Source of the DNA: Chlorella sorokiniana | Lineage: Eukaryota > Chlorophyta > Trebouxiophyceae > Chlorellales > Chlorellaceae | Assembly: GCA_025917655.1 (NCBI GenBank) | Contig: CP084612.1 | Coordinates: forward strand, 1,116,001-1,180,000 | Reading direction: 5' to 3' | DNA: 64,000 nucleotides | Shown: positions 22,629 through 33,768 of the stretch, piece by piece | Layout of the letters: every line of letters begins with the position of its first letter | Position numbering within the stretch: position 1 is the first letter of the stretch | Notes under the pieces: generated by a model | What the model was told of the DNA's origin: nothing | Databases searched by the model: none | The model's input: the letters and a program-made list of their open reading frames with translations, nothing else | Program-made: the position numbers and the translations under genes

Positions 22629-25600
22629 ATGGCGCAGGCCAGCACCCCGCTCATGGGCAGCGGCCACGTGGCCGGCCCCGGCAACAACCAGCCCCCAGTG
22701 GCCGCCGCATCAGTGACGGAGACCCAGCGCACGATGGTGGGACGGTGGTGGCGGTGGCACAGATTCCAAGGCCGGGCTTTTGGCTGCCTGCTCTGTCGAG
22801 GCATGTCCTCAGGTGGCGGCGGCTTGCACTGACGCTTAGCTCTGCGCCCGGCCCTGCATGTGTCCAGTTGCCGACGCAGCAGCCTTCAATCGTGGCTGTG
22901 GGGGCGTGGCCGGGCCCAACCCCGCACTGGTGAGCTTGGGGAGGGAGGGAGGGGGTTGCGGGGCTCTCACCAGGCAGCAACCCGGGGGGTTGCTGCCGAT
23001 TCGTGCAGGCGTTGCCCATCATTGGTCTGCAGCGGCGTGAACGCACACACATGCTTCCTCTCGCTCGCCCCGCCCGGACATCCTGCAGAATACAAAGTGG
23101 TGCAGCGCGAGCAGGTGAGAGTTTGGGGGTGTGGCAGCCGGGCCGCTAAACAGCCGCTACACAGCGCCCTCCTCCTGCTGACCGCTTGTCATGCCCGCCC
23201 TACTGTGCAACTTGAGCGCACCAGGTTGCCAACCCTGCGCCGCTGGGTGGGTGTGCGAGGCCCCTGTGTGCTGCCCCTCATGCACTGTGACGCTACAGGC
23301 TGCTTGCTGCTGCGCGCGCGCACCAGCAAGCACCCCTCGGGTCTTGACCTGTCCCCTGACCCTCCCCCTGCTCCCGTAGGCCTCTTCGCCTTCGGTGAGC
23401 CTGATGGAAGCCGTTCAATTTGAAGCGAAGCGTCTGCTCACGCTGCAGTGTCAACCGCCCTGGTGCCGCCCCTGCCTTCATCCCTGCGTGCAGGCTATAC
23501 AACCGCCCTCCTGCAAGGCACCAACGCTGCCATCACCGATAGCTCGGCCACCCAGCTGGCCGCCAGGTGCGCCTGGCTGTGCGCCCTGCCTCGCCGCTCT
23601 GCGCCTGCTCTCACTCCACCCGCACCCTTGGGCCCGCCGCTCGAACTGTCGAAGCGCACGTCGTTGCCCTCATTCTGCAGCTTTGGCATGTTCTACGGCG
23701 GGCTTGCACAGCTCCTGGTGGGGTTGGACTGCGGTTGGTTGGGGCTGGCTGCTGTGCGTGCTCGGGCACCTGCCGCTGGCAGAATATAGCCTGCAACCTG
23801 TCACCTGCTGCACTGCGAATTCCTTTCAGGCTGGCATGTGGGAGTTCAAGAGGCAGAACACGTTTGGTGCGGCGGCATTCACCAGCTACGGGGCCTTCTG
23901 GATGGGGTTTGCTCTGCTGCAGATCCTGGTGGCGGTGAGTGGGCTGGGTATGCTGCGGGCAAGTTGCTTGTGGCATTGCAGCTGTGCTGCAGATCATGAT
24001 TCGCATGGCTCTGCACAGCCCCTTGTGCGCGTTCGCCCCCTTGCCCACCACCGTGCTTGTTCGCAGGCCGGCCTTTTCACAGTGGGCCGCAACGCAGACC
24101 AGATGTTCTTGTCCCTGTGAGTGGCAGGGGGCTGTCAAATGGGGTGGGGTGCATGTGTTTTGTTCTGTGGGGGTTGGGGTTGGGGGGTTGCGCACTGGAT
24201 CTGTGCATTGGGTGCAGCAGCCCGCGAAAAGCGCGCGCCAGGTGCAAAAGCGGCCTTTTGCAGCGCTGTTTGGCGCTGGCCGGCGCTGCTCCTCACCCCT
24301 GTTGCTGCCCCCGGCTGTAGGTGGGGCATCCTGACCTTCAGTGAGCAATGGACCTCAGCGATTGGCAGCTGCACGCGGAAGTTGTGTATGGGGCCCGCAT
24401 GGGGCAGCCCTGCGCGCCTGCCACTGTTCATATGCTAAATGCGGGCGCACGTGCGCGCCCGCCCGCCCTCCCCCAAATTTGCAGTCTTCATGGTCGCCAC
24501 CTTTGAGCTCAACTTCTGCCTGTGGCTGCTCTTCTTTATGCTGGCAGGTGCGACGGCAGATGAGGCCCCCAGGCCGCACGGTCCCGCGCCGTGCACAGCC
24601 CTTGCCCGCTGCGCAGCGCCCGTTCTGCGTGCCGCCACCCGTCCATGCTGCTGTCCTCCCTTGCCTCCAGCCCCTCATGCCGCCACGCCCCCGCGCCCCC
24701 TCTTCCAGTGCTCTTCTGGCTGCTGGCTGCGGGCATTGAGGCTGTGTTCTGGCAGAAGGTGCGCCCGCGCGCCTGCCGCTCACCCCGCCTGCTGCCAGCC
24801 GCGTGCATGCCTGGGCTGGCTGCCTGCATCGAGGCCCCCGCGCCCCTGCCGCAGTTTGCCGGCTGGTGGGGTCTGGTGGTGGCGGGGATTGCCTGGTACA
24901 TCGCCGCCGCGGATGTGATCAACGAGCAGTTCAAGAGGGTGGGTTGGGGGAGGCTGTGGTGGGATTCGTGTGTGACGCACACAGCTGCGCCTGCACGCCC
25001 TCGGCCAACCTATCTGCTGCTGCTTTTCGCAAGATAGAGCATGCCTCCCTGCTTAGATGGCCAACCTATCTGCTGCTGGTTGTGTAAGTGACAGCATGCC
25101 TCCCTGCTCAGGACCCGCCTCCCCTGCCTGTTTGCAGACGGTGCTGCCCATCGGCAAGTGGAACGTGGGCGTGCCCATGTCCAAGGGCCTCAAGCGCATC
25201 ATGGCCAAGGCAGGCGGCTGCACCCCGCCCCCTGTCCCCCACCCCTCCATGCCCCCTGCCCCCCACCCCTCCATGCCCCCTATCCCCACCCCTCCATGCC
25301 TCTGCTCCCTGCGCTGCCACGCCGCTGCTCCTGCTGCTGCCGCCGCTGTGTTACCCCGCCTGCTGCGCCCGTCGCTGCCGTGCAGGTGCCCGTCGTGGGC
25401 TGGGCGTACGTTAAGGGGTGCAACCGCGAGGACCGTGCCGCAGGTTGGCCAGGCACCCTCAGCCGCCCCTTGCCACGCTGGGCCTGCCGGCGCAGCCCGG
25501 CCCCCAGGCACCGCACCTGCCCCCTGCCGCTCCCTCCCTGCAGGCTGGGGCAAGTTCAAGGCCAAGGAGGAGCCGCCGGAGGGCGAGGCAGGGTACCCCC

Positions 25601-25641
25601 GCGGGAGCGGTGCGCTGCCGCCGCTGCCGCCGCCGCGCTGA
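22629..25641 (+). CDS. GPR1/FUN34/YaaH (AceTr) family acetate-type transporter
   Basis: Polytopic membrane carrier expected to move acetate, succinate or ammonium-linked substrates across the plasma or an organelle membrane. Exon 1 is 22629-22736 (MAQASTPLMGSGHV...). Next comes the family's NP motif region (GGVAGPNPAL) and then a tiny exon encoding GLFAFG near 23380. The AceTr pattern continues with YTTALLQGTNAA, FGMFYGGLAQLLAGMWEFKR, NTFGAAAFTSYGAFWM (the F-GAAF-SYG-FW signature), AGLFTVGRN, FELNFCLWLLFFML, FWLLAAGIEAVFW, and AGWWGLVVAGIAWYIAAADV. That gives six transmembrane helices. The tail is basic and Pro-rich and includes VPMSKGLKRIMAK, then ends PPLPPPR at 25639-25641. The junction between the NPAL exon and the GLFAFG exon could not be phased with certainty. 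Confidence 0.9.
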
Positions 25642-25780
25642 GGCCCCGCTTCCCCTCCTCCTACCAGCCTGCTCTGCTAGTAGCGGCGGTGGCCGCTGCT
25701 CATGTGCTGTGTGTCCATGACACCTGCCACCTACGTAGAGTATACTCTTGCCGTCGTTACCGCCTCCCCCATTCACCCCC

Positions 25781-25921
25781 ATGCAACGTTGGCTGCAGGG
25801 GCTACGTCCTTTCGTCTTGCACACCACCTACTCCACTCCGCCGGGCGCCGCCTGGGAGGGGCAGGCGGTGCGGGACGAGCAGGTGTACGCGCCGCAGGGC
25901 TCCGCAGTCGGCCCCTACTGA
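25781..25921 (+). CDS. Small coding-like open frame, orphan exon
   Basis: ATG at 25781 to TGA at 25919-25921 (46 codons). Codons end mostly in G or C, and the peptide (TPPGAAWEGQAVRDEQ...) looks more like protein than like intergenic noise. An AG acceptor at about 25799 means it could also be a terminal exon. It sits 140 bp after the transporter stop, so it may be an alternative last exon or a remnant. No family is recognised. The rest of 25642-26489 shows nothing else. Confidence 0.25.
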   Translation: MQRWLQGLRPFVLHTTYSTPPGAAWEGQAVRDEQVYAPQGSAVGPY

Positions 25922-26489
25922 GCGGCCGCACACGGCGGGCAGCAGTGGCTGCAGGCTGGCTGGGCCAGCTGGCCTTGCAGGCGCTGCCGCCGCGCTCTTC
26001 CAGCAGCCGCCGCGCCGTAGCTGGCTCGTACCAGCTGCTTCACAAACCAACCCTCCAAAAACCAAGGCATCAGGTGTGCTCATGCACCCTCTTGCATCTT
26101 GCATCAGTTGGTTGTCGTCAGCAAGAGTTCATTCCACCCTGTTTCAAAGGGCAATCATAAACACAAACCCAGCTGCTCAGCTCCAAAGTTGCTGACTCGT
26201 GCTCCTTGCACAGCCTTCCAGGCATCCGTGTCTCTGCAGTGCAGAGTACACTGGTTTCCGCACCACCTCTAGAGCGTGCATTGCCTTCTGCTTGCATGTG
26301 AAGGACTCTGAAACCAGGCAGAGAGTGTGGATAATGCGAGTCTGCAGCCAGTGAGCGCCCCACGCTGTGGTGCGGCCACCCACCGCCAGGCTGTATGCTG
26401 CCCAGCCTCATCCCCAGGGCAATCCGCACCTAAGCATTCAGGTCTACCGATTGTTTTCTTGAAGTGCACATAAGTTCGCGTTTAGGGGA

Positions 26490-28203
26490 ATGACGAGCTG
26501 TGTCGCACTTCATTCACAATCGGCGGTTCTGCAAGCAGAAAATCGCCAGCATTTCCCTGCAAACCATCGACCACAGAACAAAAGAGGCCGACAGCGCCTT
26601 GCGGTAAGCCTCGCCAGGAATGGAGTGGCGCCGCCGCTGCCGCCGCCACTGCCGCTCTGCCTCTAGCTCTGTGTCCCATCGTCCCCCTATGCAGGTGGCT
26701 GCGCGGCATGGCCCTGTGCAATCCATTCCCCCACAGGGGCCCGCCCCCCTGCTCAGCAGCCTGGACCGGTGGTGGTGGGCGCCATCATGGGCTTCCAGGT
26801 GCGTCCAGGCAGCGGCGTCAGCCCCCGAGCCCACCACAAGCGATGCGTCTCAGCCGCGCTTGCGCCCATGCTTGCCCGCCTTTTTGCAGGCGGCGGCGCT
26901 GATTGGCGCGGTGGTGACGGGTGTGCTGGCACGGCGGCGACGGGAGGAGATGCAGGGCCTCAACCGCAAGCTGCGCCACATAAATGCAGAGCTGCGGCGG
27001 CAGCGCGAGGCACAAGACTCGCTCCTGTCTGCCGTGGGTGGGCGGCGTCGCTGCGGCCCCCGGACCGACGACGCGGCGAGGCCCAGCGAGGGCGGGGAGG
27101 GGGCGAGGGGGCGGCGCCGGCATGCAGGCGGCGGCGGCGCTGGAGGCGCTGCAGCGGCGCCAGCAGGAGCTGCAGCAGGAGCGCTCGCTGCTCGAGGCAG
27201 CGCTGGCCGGCCCGCGGCGGCCCACCCCAGCGAAGGTTTCGGCGACCAGCGGCTGAGCCTGGCACGCGCGCGGCGACGCATCGCGCAGTGCATACGGTGC
27301 ATACACCTTGCAGGGCTGCTGCGAGGGGCTGCCTCCCTGCTGCTGCTGCTGCCCGTATCCGCCCATCTGTCACATTTGTCCCAGCATGCGCGCAGCCTGC
27401 TGCGCTCCGTTGCCCCTCGCCGCCTGGCCCACAGCTCCCTGACATGAGCGTTGCCCGCCCGCACCCCCTCGCCCGTTGCAGCGGCGGCAAGGAACTGGTG
27501 CGGGACGGCCGCCCGGCGAGGTGTTCCCTCTGATCGAGGAGGGCTGCGCCTGGCAGAGGAGACGTCCGACCCGCGGGCGGAGCGGGCGCTGGTGCGGGTG
27601 CGGGCGCGGGCGCTGCGCGAGTCGGGTGAGGGGCTGCAGAGGGGCGGGGAGGGTGAGGGGCAGGCGGCACGCAGGGCTGTCAGCTGCTGTGCACCAGCCG
27701 CAGCTGCTGCCACGCATGCATGCGCACGAGTGGTGCGCATGCCGCCACCGCCACCCGTCATGTGCTGCCACTGCCTGTACCCAGGCCGGTCCTCCCACCA
27801 GCCTCGTTGCACCCCTTGTTCAAGCCGTTGCGTCCCGTGCCCGCACAGGTGACCCCGCGGGCGCGCTGCGCGACCTGCGGCGCAGCATGGCGCTGTCGCA
27901 GCAGCTGGGGGAGGGGGACGGCGATGCCGACACGTTTGGCGAGATGGGGGACATCCTGACGGGTGGGGCGGCGGGAGGTGGGAGGGGAGGGAAGGCCCAG
28001 GCGTGCAAGGCGTGCCTGCTGATCTCCTCCATCGTGCCTGCCCCGCATACGGCTGCTGCGCCACCGTTGACCCCGCCGCCGTGCGCCGCGCCGCCGCAGA
28101 GCTGGGAGACTTGGAGGCGGCGGGACGGTACTACGACATGTGCATCACGGCAATACAGACAGAGGCGCAGCAGCCGCTCAGCTCCACGTGGGACATGAGC
28201 TGA
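26490..28203 (+). CDS. FLU/FLP-type tetrapyrrole regulator (TPR protein), chloroplastic
   Basis: FLU proteins bind glutamyl-tRNA reductase at plastid membranes and restrain 5-aminolevulinate synthesis; the Chlamydomonas relative is FLP. Exon 1 (26490-26603) opens with MTSCVALHSQSAV, a transit-peptide-like leader. Exon 2 (26695-26798) and exon 3 (from 26890) make one transmembrane segment, VVVGAIMGFQ joined to AAALIGAVVTGVLARRRREE. A coiled coil follows (LNRKLRHINAELRRQRE), matching FLU closely, and a second helical stretch LEALQRRQQELQQERSLLE. The TPR part has FPLIEEGLRLAEETSD, AGALRDLRRSMALSQ and ELGDLEAAGRYYDMCI, the last typical of FLU. The stop is at 28201-28203. One-base slips occur in a C run near 26747 and in G runs near 27515 and 27545. 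The FLU call rests on the order of membrane helix, coiled coil and TPRs plus local identity. Confidence 0.87.
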
Positions 28204-28845
28204 GGCGGCATGTTACAGCCCACCATTCAAACGGTTTGCAAGCGGCGGTGTTAAGCGCAAGCAAGCGTGTGGTGGTGACGGCGCGGCATGCTGTGCACAA
28301 TGCCCTCAGCCTGTAGCCACTGACAGTGATGAGGCGCCAGGATGCGCGACATGAAGGCAAGCTGGCTCAGTGACATCGCGGAGCAGGCCGTGCCGTCGCC
28401 CTGCTTGTGAGGGCCTCGAGGCCGCTCGTGTGGCCTCCAGCGGCGGCAGGACCGCTCAGGGCACAGCTCCTCCAATACGGGTTGCCGGTCTTTCGGCCCA
28501 CTGCAAGGGCTCAATTATGCTCTCGGCAGGCATTCTTGCCGTCGAATCGCGGGTTTGCAGAGTTTGTAGGCGGGAGTGTAATGGGAAGCTGAAGGGGCGG
28601 CTGGAAAGGCCCCGCTTGCATGCTGGACAACAAATTGGGGATGGTTCCCGCGTCCTTCACTGCTCCAAACACCGAAATCGTAGGACAACGTTGGTCCGGG
28701 CTCTGTGAGCGACAGGTGAGCCGTTCGCCTGCCAACAGGCACTTCAAGCCCTCTTCCTGTCTGTGAATAGCCCCGGAATTCACCAACCGCTTATGTGTGC
28801 ACGTGGTCCGCTGAAACACGCCCTGCACGCTGCTGCACCCTCGTC
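28204..28845. other. Intergenic region
   Basis: About 640 bp of moderate GC with no supported exon. TGTAA at 28577-28581 is a possible late poly-A signal for the FLU gene. The 3' part is the presumed promoter of the next gene. Confidence 0.4.
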
Positions 28846-30471
28846 ATGGCAGAACCCAACGTTCTCGGGCAGCAGACGCTTCTTGCAGCGCGTGTGCACG
28901 GGTCATGACCCCTGATGCCGCATTCCCCCTCTCAGGAAGCTATCACAAAGCCCATCATGCTCGGAGACCCGCGCAAGCCGCTCTCCCTTCGCGCGGCTAA
29001 CATCTCTTTTGGGGTGGCGCTCCTCCTGACCACCGTGGGCACCTTCTTCGCGCTTGGGGGCATCGCCACGGCTCAGGTGGTGCTGCACAGCCGCGTGTTC
29101 GGCCCTGGAGCACGCACCACTTGCCCGCTGTGCGCGGCCGCCCGTTGCTGCCTGAAGGCGAGGGCAAATCCCTGCCCAGCCTCCTCATGCCCCACCCTTC
29201 TGCTCTTCCCTACCTTCTGAATCCTGCAGTCCATCTGTCACAATGACGACATGACCGAGTACTGGAAGCCGGCCTATGCGGTGCGCGCTTTGTACAGCAT
29301 CGCCGACCTCGCTCATGCCGCCGTTTCCCCCCGCCCGGCCTTGCATCCGCTCCCGCTCCACCCGTACAACCCACGCAGCCCCCAGATCCGCCCTATCCGC
29401 AGATTTTTGTGGCGCAGTCCAACCCCGTGAAGAAATGGACCTGCACCTGGTACCAGCTGGGCGAATGTGAGGCTCTGCCGCCTCTTGCAAGCGTGCACGC
29501 TGGGCGGGCGTGCCACCCGCTGCCCGCCGACCTCCCGCGAACGACTTGGCCGCACCCCATCCTGCGACCCCTTGCCCCCTCCCACGGCTGCAGGGTGGGC
29601 GCTGGGCTGCCAGCTCAGCTTCTGGCTCTTCATCCTGCTGGCCTGGTGCCGCGGCTACCTGGAGCGACATGCGATGCAGTTCTTCTGTGAGCGCCGCACG
29701 CGGAAACACGCTCAAAACCCGGCCGCTGCTGCTGTGCTGCACGCTCTGCGCACGCGCACTTGGTCCCACCGCACCACCCAGTGTGCAAGCTGCAGACAGG
29801 GCCCGCGCCGCCTGCTGCCGCCGCCTCGCTTCCCCCGCTCACGCTCCACCTGCGCCCCCGTTGGCCCGCGCAGCCCACGGCGCGGTGGCCACTGCCCTGT
29901 CCATCAACTCCTGCTGGTTCCTGATGGACAAAGGCAACTACTACACCGGCTACGCCTACACGTGAGGGGGGGGGGGGGGCATGCCATCGCTAGTGCCATC
30001 GCGGATGGTGTGTGTGTGTGTGTGTGTGTGTGTGGGGGGGGACCTGGCTTGGTTGCTATCGCTTATAGGAGCAGCAGGACATCCCTTCGTCACGATGTGA
30101 AGTGGCATCCATTGCCGCGCGCTTCCTGCCGCAGGCTGGGCGCAATCGCCTTTTCCGGCTTCGTCATGGTCAGCGTGTTCAACGGGCTCCTGGGCGTAGC
30201 GTGAGCATCCGCCCGCCCCGCAGCATTCCATTCACATGCCACATGCAGCTATTGCTATTGCTTTTACACTGCTTCAGCCGCACCCCAACCGCCTCACCAT
30301 CTGCCCCTGCCCTGCAGCCTGGCTGAGCTCGTGTTCGCCAAGAAGGCAGCGAGGCGTGCCGCATGCACCGCCTGCCGCGACGTGGAGTCGGCACGCAGCG
30401 ACGGCGGCTCTGACGCGCCCTCCAGTGACGCCGACTTGGGCAAGCGCAGATACTCCGGCCTGGCCCAGTAA
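28846..30471 (+). CDS. Four-transmembrane-helix protein, function unknown
   Basis: The ATG at 28846 (MAEPNVLGQQ...) splices at a GT donor after 28893 to EAITKPIMLGDPRKP, keeping frame. Four hydrophobic helices follow: ISFGVALLLTTVGTFFALGG, then, after a loop with CHNDDMTEYWKPAYA and KKWTCTWYQ, GCQLSFWLFILLAWC, then HGAVATALSINSCWF, then LGAIAFSGFVMVSVF. Three Cys lie in or near the first loop. The C-terminal tail (KKAARRAACTAC, then a Ser/Asp-rich stretch ending YSGLAQ) is cytosolic-looking. The topology resembles tetraspanin or MARVEL-like small membrane proteins, but no diagnostic motif such as CCG was seen. Exons are short and all junctions I checked keep frame. It lies between FLU and another unknown membrane gene on the same strand. 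Confidence 0.7.
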
Positions 30472-31667
30472 TGCGGCGGGCTTGTGCTCGCTTGCCGCTG
30501 GAGAAGCAGCACCGCTACGCTGCAGGTGAACACACCCGGCCTACTCCGTTTTCGACGACTGTAGAGCGTGCTCAACGGCGCGTGCACCTTCTGGAGACTT
30601 TGGGGCCAAGTTTGGTTCAGCCACGCTGTCGTCTCTCTCGCACACACATACAACACACACAAGCACAGCCACCCCCAAGCAGTGTTGCATGAAGCACGCC
30701 TTTGCAACAGTTGACATGCTTCTCTGCTGCTGCTTGGCGATGCTGTATGTTGGAGACATCGTGGCTTTGGCCAGACTTGCATCCATTGCATGCCTTGCAG
30801 GCGGCAACGCCGGGTGTCACCTGAACACTCGAGAATGCCTGCCACTCAGAAATGACAAACTTCACAAGTTTGTCATTTCTGTAGCTCGACGCTTTGCTTT
30901 TTCGCTATCGGCCCTCAAATTTTTCTTCCCTTGGACCCAAGCCTGGGCTGCGCCTTGAGACTCCCACCTGACCAGCACAGGCTGCCATCCCACCACCGCT
31001 GATGCCGCCCTTTGTTGCATCTTTCGAACACTGCAGTTATGCAGGCTTTGACACCGCAACAGGGTATGCTCACACTGTTTTCATGCATATTTTCACCTAT
31101 GCCCTTTGCTTTTACCTTGTGCTCCAGGTGGTGCTAGCATGCTGGCAAGTTGCACAGCGCAATGCGCAGCGCCATTCCGCCGGCGGCCTCGGCGCATACC
31201 TGTTTAACTCCCCTTGCGTACACATGCTTGCATGACGGTTTCACACATGTCTAAGATTGCATTTGGAAAGACTCAGCACGTTGGAAAACATGGTGTCTGA
31301 CAGCAGGATACCAGCGAGACTGTTCACGTGCCATGCGCCTCCGTGCGTGCTGCAGTACTGCCTGCACTGCGACTCTGCAGAGGGCTTTCAGGGCTGGATT
31401 GCCCAACCCGCCAGGCTCATTGATCTCATTACAGGCTGGACGTGATGCATCTAGAGGCCTCAACATAGGGCGGGGGCACTGTTCGCAGCCCCTTGCAGTT
31501 CTGCCGCGGCCATGTTGCAGTTCTCGCCCCTGCCGTTTCATCCATGGCTACATCATCCTCTGGGGGTGAGGCAAACGCCCGCGAGTGCTCAAACCTGGGC
31601 AAACTGGCGGGCAGCCCTTGTGCTGAGGCCCCCGTCCTGACTTGTTGTCCCTCGGCTGCAGGCCTGG
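30472..31667. other. Long intergenic region with a hairpin
   Basis: About 1.2 kb, the longest gene-free gap outside the duplicated block, and clearly richer in A/T than the exons. It contains a perfect inverted repeat (listed separately). Short open frames here lack splice or codon support. Confidence 0.5.
30847..30881. repeat. Perfect inverted repeat, 16-bp arms, 3-base loop
   Basis: The left arm CAGAAATGACAAACTT is followed by CAC and then the exact reverse complement AAGTTTGTCATTTCTG. Sixteen matched pairs with a 3-base loop are far beyond chance in about 1 kb. It could be an RNA hairpin, a cruciform or a protein-binding palindrome. It is AT-rich (about 31% GC in the arms) inside a GC-rich genome. 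Confidence 0.95.
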
Positions 31668-33768
31668 ATGCCTCCCGCCGCCATGATGGCCTTTATCCTG
31701 CTGCTGTTACTGGTCCTTGCCGCGACAGCCTACAGGATGGACCCCATGACTTGGGTTCAGGTGTGCTTGAAGTGGTTTGCTTCAGAATTACATGCGTATT
31801 CTATGCGCTTGAGCGGGGTATAGTAGTTGAAAGCAGCGCGGCGCCCAAGCGAGACCAGCAGAGGTCCTCCACCTGTGGCTGCCGCTCGACCCCATCAAAG
31901 CTTTGTGTGTGCCTTTTACATCTTTTCAAGGGTGGGCTGCATGATTGCGACACAAAAATGTGGAGACAATGTCCCAGCAGGGTGTCGTCTGGCTTATCTT
32001 ACTGTGGCTGCACCTGGCTTGCCCCAACGCAGGCCCACAGATACCTGTGCCTGGCTCGCTGCTGCCTCACCTCGCTCCATCGCAGCCCTGTCCGCCTGCC
32101 AGCCTTCCAGGAAGCGGTGGCGCGCGAGTACGCCGCCCACGGCTTCCAGCGCACCCTGCAGCCCGCGGAGATGCTGCAGCTGGCGCTGCGTGCGGGCTTT
32201 CGCTCTCCGCCGCCGCCGCGCTCAACCGCAGCATCGGCGCTGCCGCCCAACCTCCACTCCACGCTCCGCCTGCCAGCGGCGCCTGGCCAGACCTGGCAGA
32301 CACCCTGTTTGAGGAGCACGCGCCTCGCCGCGGCGCCAGCGGTGCCACAGGCATCCCTGCCTGGCGCTTTGCCTACTTCCAGTGGTGGCTGCGCAGGTGG
32401 GAGGGAGGTTTGGGGGTGGCAGCCTGGCACGCAGCATCTTCATGCATGCCCGCCTCCCTCCCTCCCCCAGCCCCCCACACGCACACACCCGGGCTATCTG
32501 TTTCGTATCCGCTTTCAATAGCAGCACCTCGGCACCATGCAGTGCTGACCTTGTCGCTGCTTCCCTGCCTCTGTGCCCGGCCTGCAGCCAGCTGCGCACG
32601 CTGGAGCTGGTGCGGCTCGAGTGGGAGCAGCCGGCGCCGCTGCTGGTCTGCGGATTTGACGTCACTCGCTCCTCGGCCGAGGCCCTGCTCTTCCGCCGCC
32701 CAAAGGTGCTGCCGCTGAGGCCGGCTGACGCCGCTCGGCTGCCGCTGGCAGCAGAGGCGCAAGGGCTGGCTTTGAGCAGCTGTGCGGCTATTCCCCAAGC
32801 GCTTTTACGGTCCGCCCATCGCTGCCTTCATGCTGACCTCGGTGCAGGGCACATGCCTGGTTCGGCCTGGTTCGGAGGCGGGCGGCATTGTTGTCAGCCT
32901 GCGCCCGACGACGCACGCTTGCCAGGCGCGCTCTGCTGGCCCCTGCCCCGCTTGCGTGGGGCTGCTGGCAGCCCAGACATTCGCTGAATGCCGCCTGCCG
33001 CTCTCCTGGAAACCCTGGTCGATGTGGCTGCCCGGCACTCTCACCGCGCTCTCACTTGCGTGGTGTGCAGAGGCGCGGCGCACCCCGCAGAGCTACTTTG
33101 GCAGCGTGACCCCTGCGCAGCTGGCAGGCGGCGGGTACGAGGTGGCGGAGCAGCCGTGGGCGCCGGAGCGCCGCGCGTGGCGAGAGGGCGCCGTCATCCA
33201 CGTGTTTATGCCCGATGCTTCGCTGCGCCTGCACGGCGGCCTCTGGGTGAGGGCTGGAAGCGGAGGGTCGATTGGGCTTCAGCAGCGCGAAAGCAACTAG
33301 GTGTGATGGGAGGCGGGCAATGCAACGGGAGCGGTGTCAACCTCACGCCATGGCTGCCTGCGTCCCCCGGCAGGGCTGCCTGCGGCGAATGAGGCACACG
33401 CGGACGCTGCTTGACACATCGGTCGGGCGGGTGCTGCCTAGCGCCGCCGCCTTCAGCTCGCCGCCGCCCAAGCCCACCCCCGCCCAGCTGGCTGCATGGC
33501 GGCGCCGTGTGCTGCTGCAACAGCAGGAGGAGCAGCGGCAGGCACAAAGGGGCGCGCGCCGCGTGCCACGGACTGTACGGACGACAAGCGAGCTGTCGCG
33601 CCGCCGCCCCACGCGGGTGGAGCGGACGACTGCGGCTGGCAGCATGCCGAGCTGCGGCATCGTGCGCTGCACTCAATATCGCATGCGGCGGTCACGCGAG
33701 CCATGCAAGCTTCCAGCAGCGCAAGGGCTGGGCTGGCCTCTCTGCTAGAGGGCATGAAGGGCTTGTGA
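31668..33768 (+). CDS. Unrecognised protein with N-terminal membrane anchor
   Basis: Exon 1 begins after an AG acceptor, so a 5' UTR intron is likely; the ATG at 31668 gives MPPAAMMAFILLLLLVLA, one transmembrane segment, ending DPMTWVQ. Exon 2 starts at 32111 with EAVAREYAAHGFQRTLQP. Later exons give LADTLFEEHAPRRG, AYFQWWLRRSQLRTLELV, VCGFDVTRSSAEAL, GYFPKRFYGPPIAAF, SYFGSVTPAQLAGGG, VIHVFMPDASLRL and MRHTRTLLDTSVGRV, then a Gln/Arg-rich helix (LLQQQEEQRQAQ). The frame that ends ASLLEGMKGL (stop 33766-33768) looks more protein-like than the one ending at 33748. Several one-base slips (near 32215, 32765 and 33550) interrupt it. I do not recognise a family; conserved-looking aromatic and Gly-Pro motifs suggest a globular domain facing the cytosol or lumen. 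Confidence 0.55.

Noticed and set aside
31002-31235. Hydrophobic open frame in the gap after the four-helix gene (CFYLVLQVVLAC)
   Set aside because: Codon use does not match the coding exons, there is no splice or upstream support, and it lies in AT-richer intergenic sequence where hydrophobic frames arise by chance.
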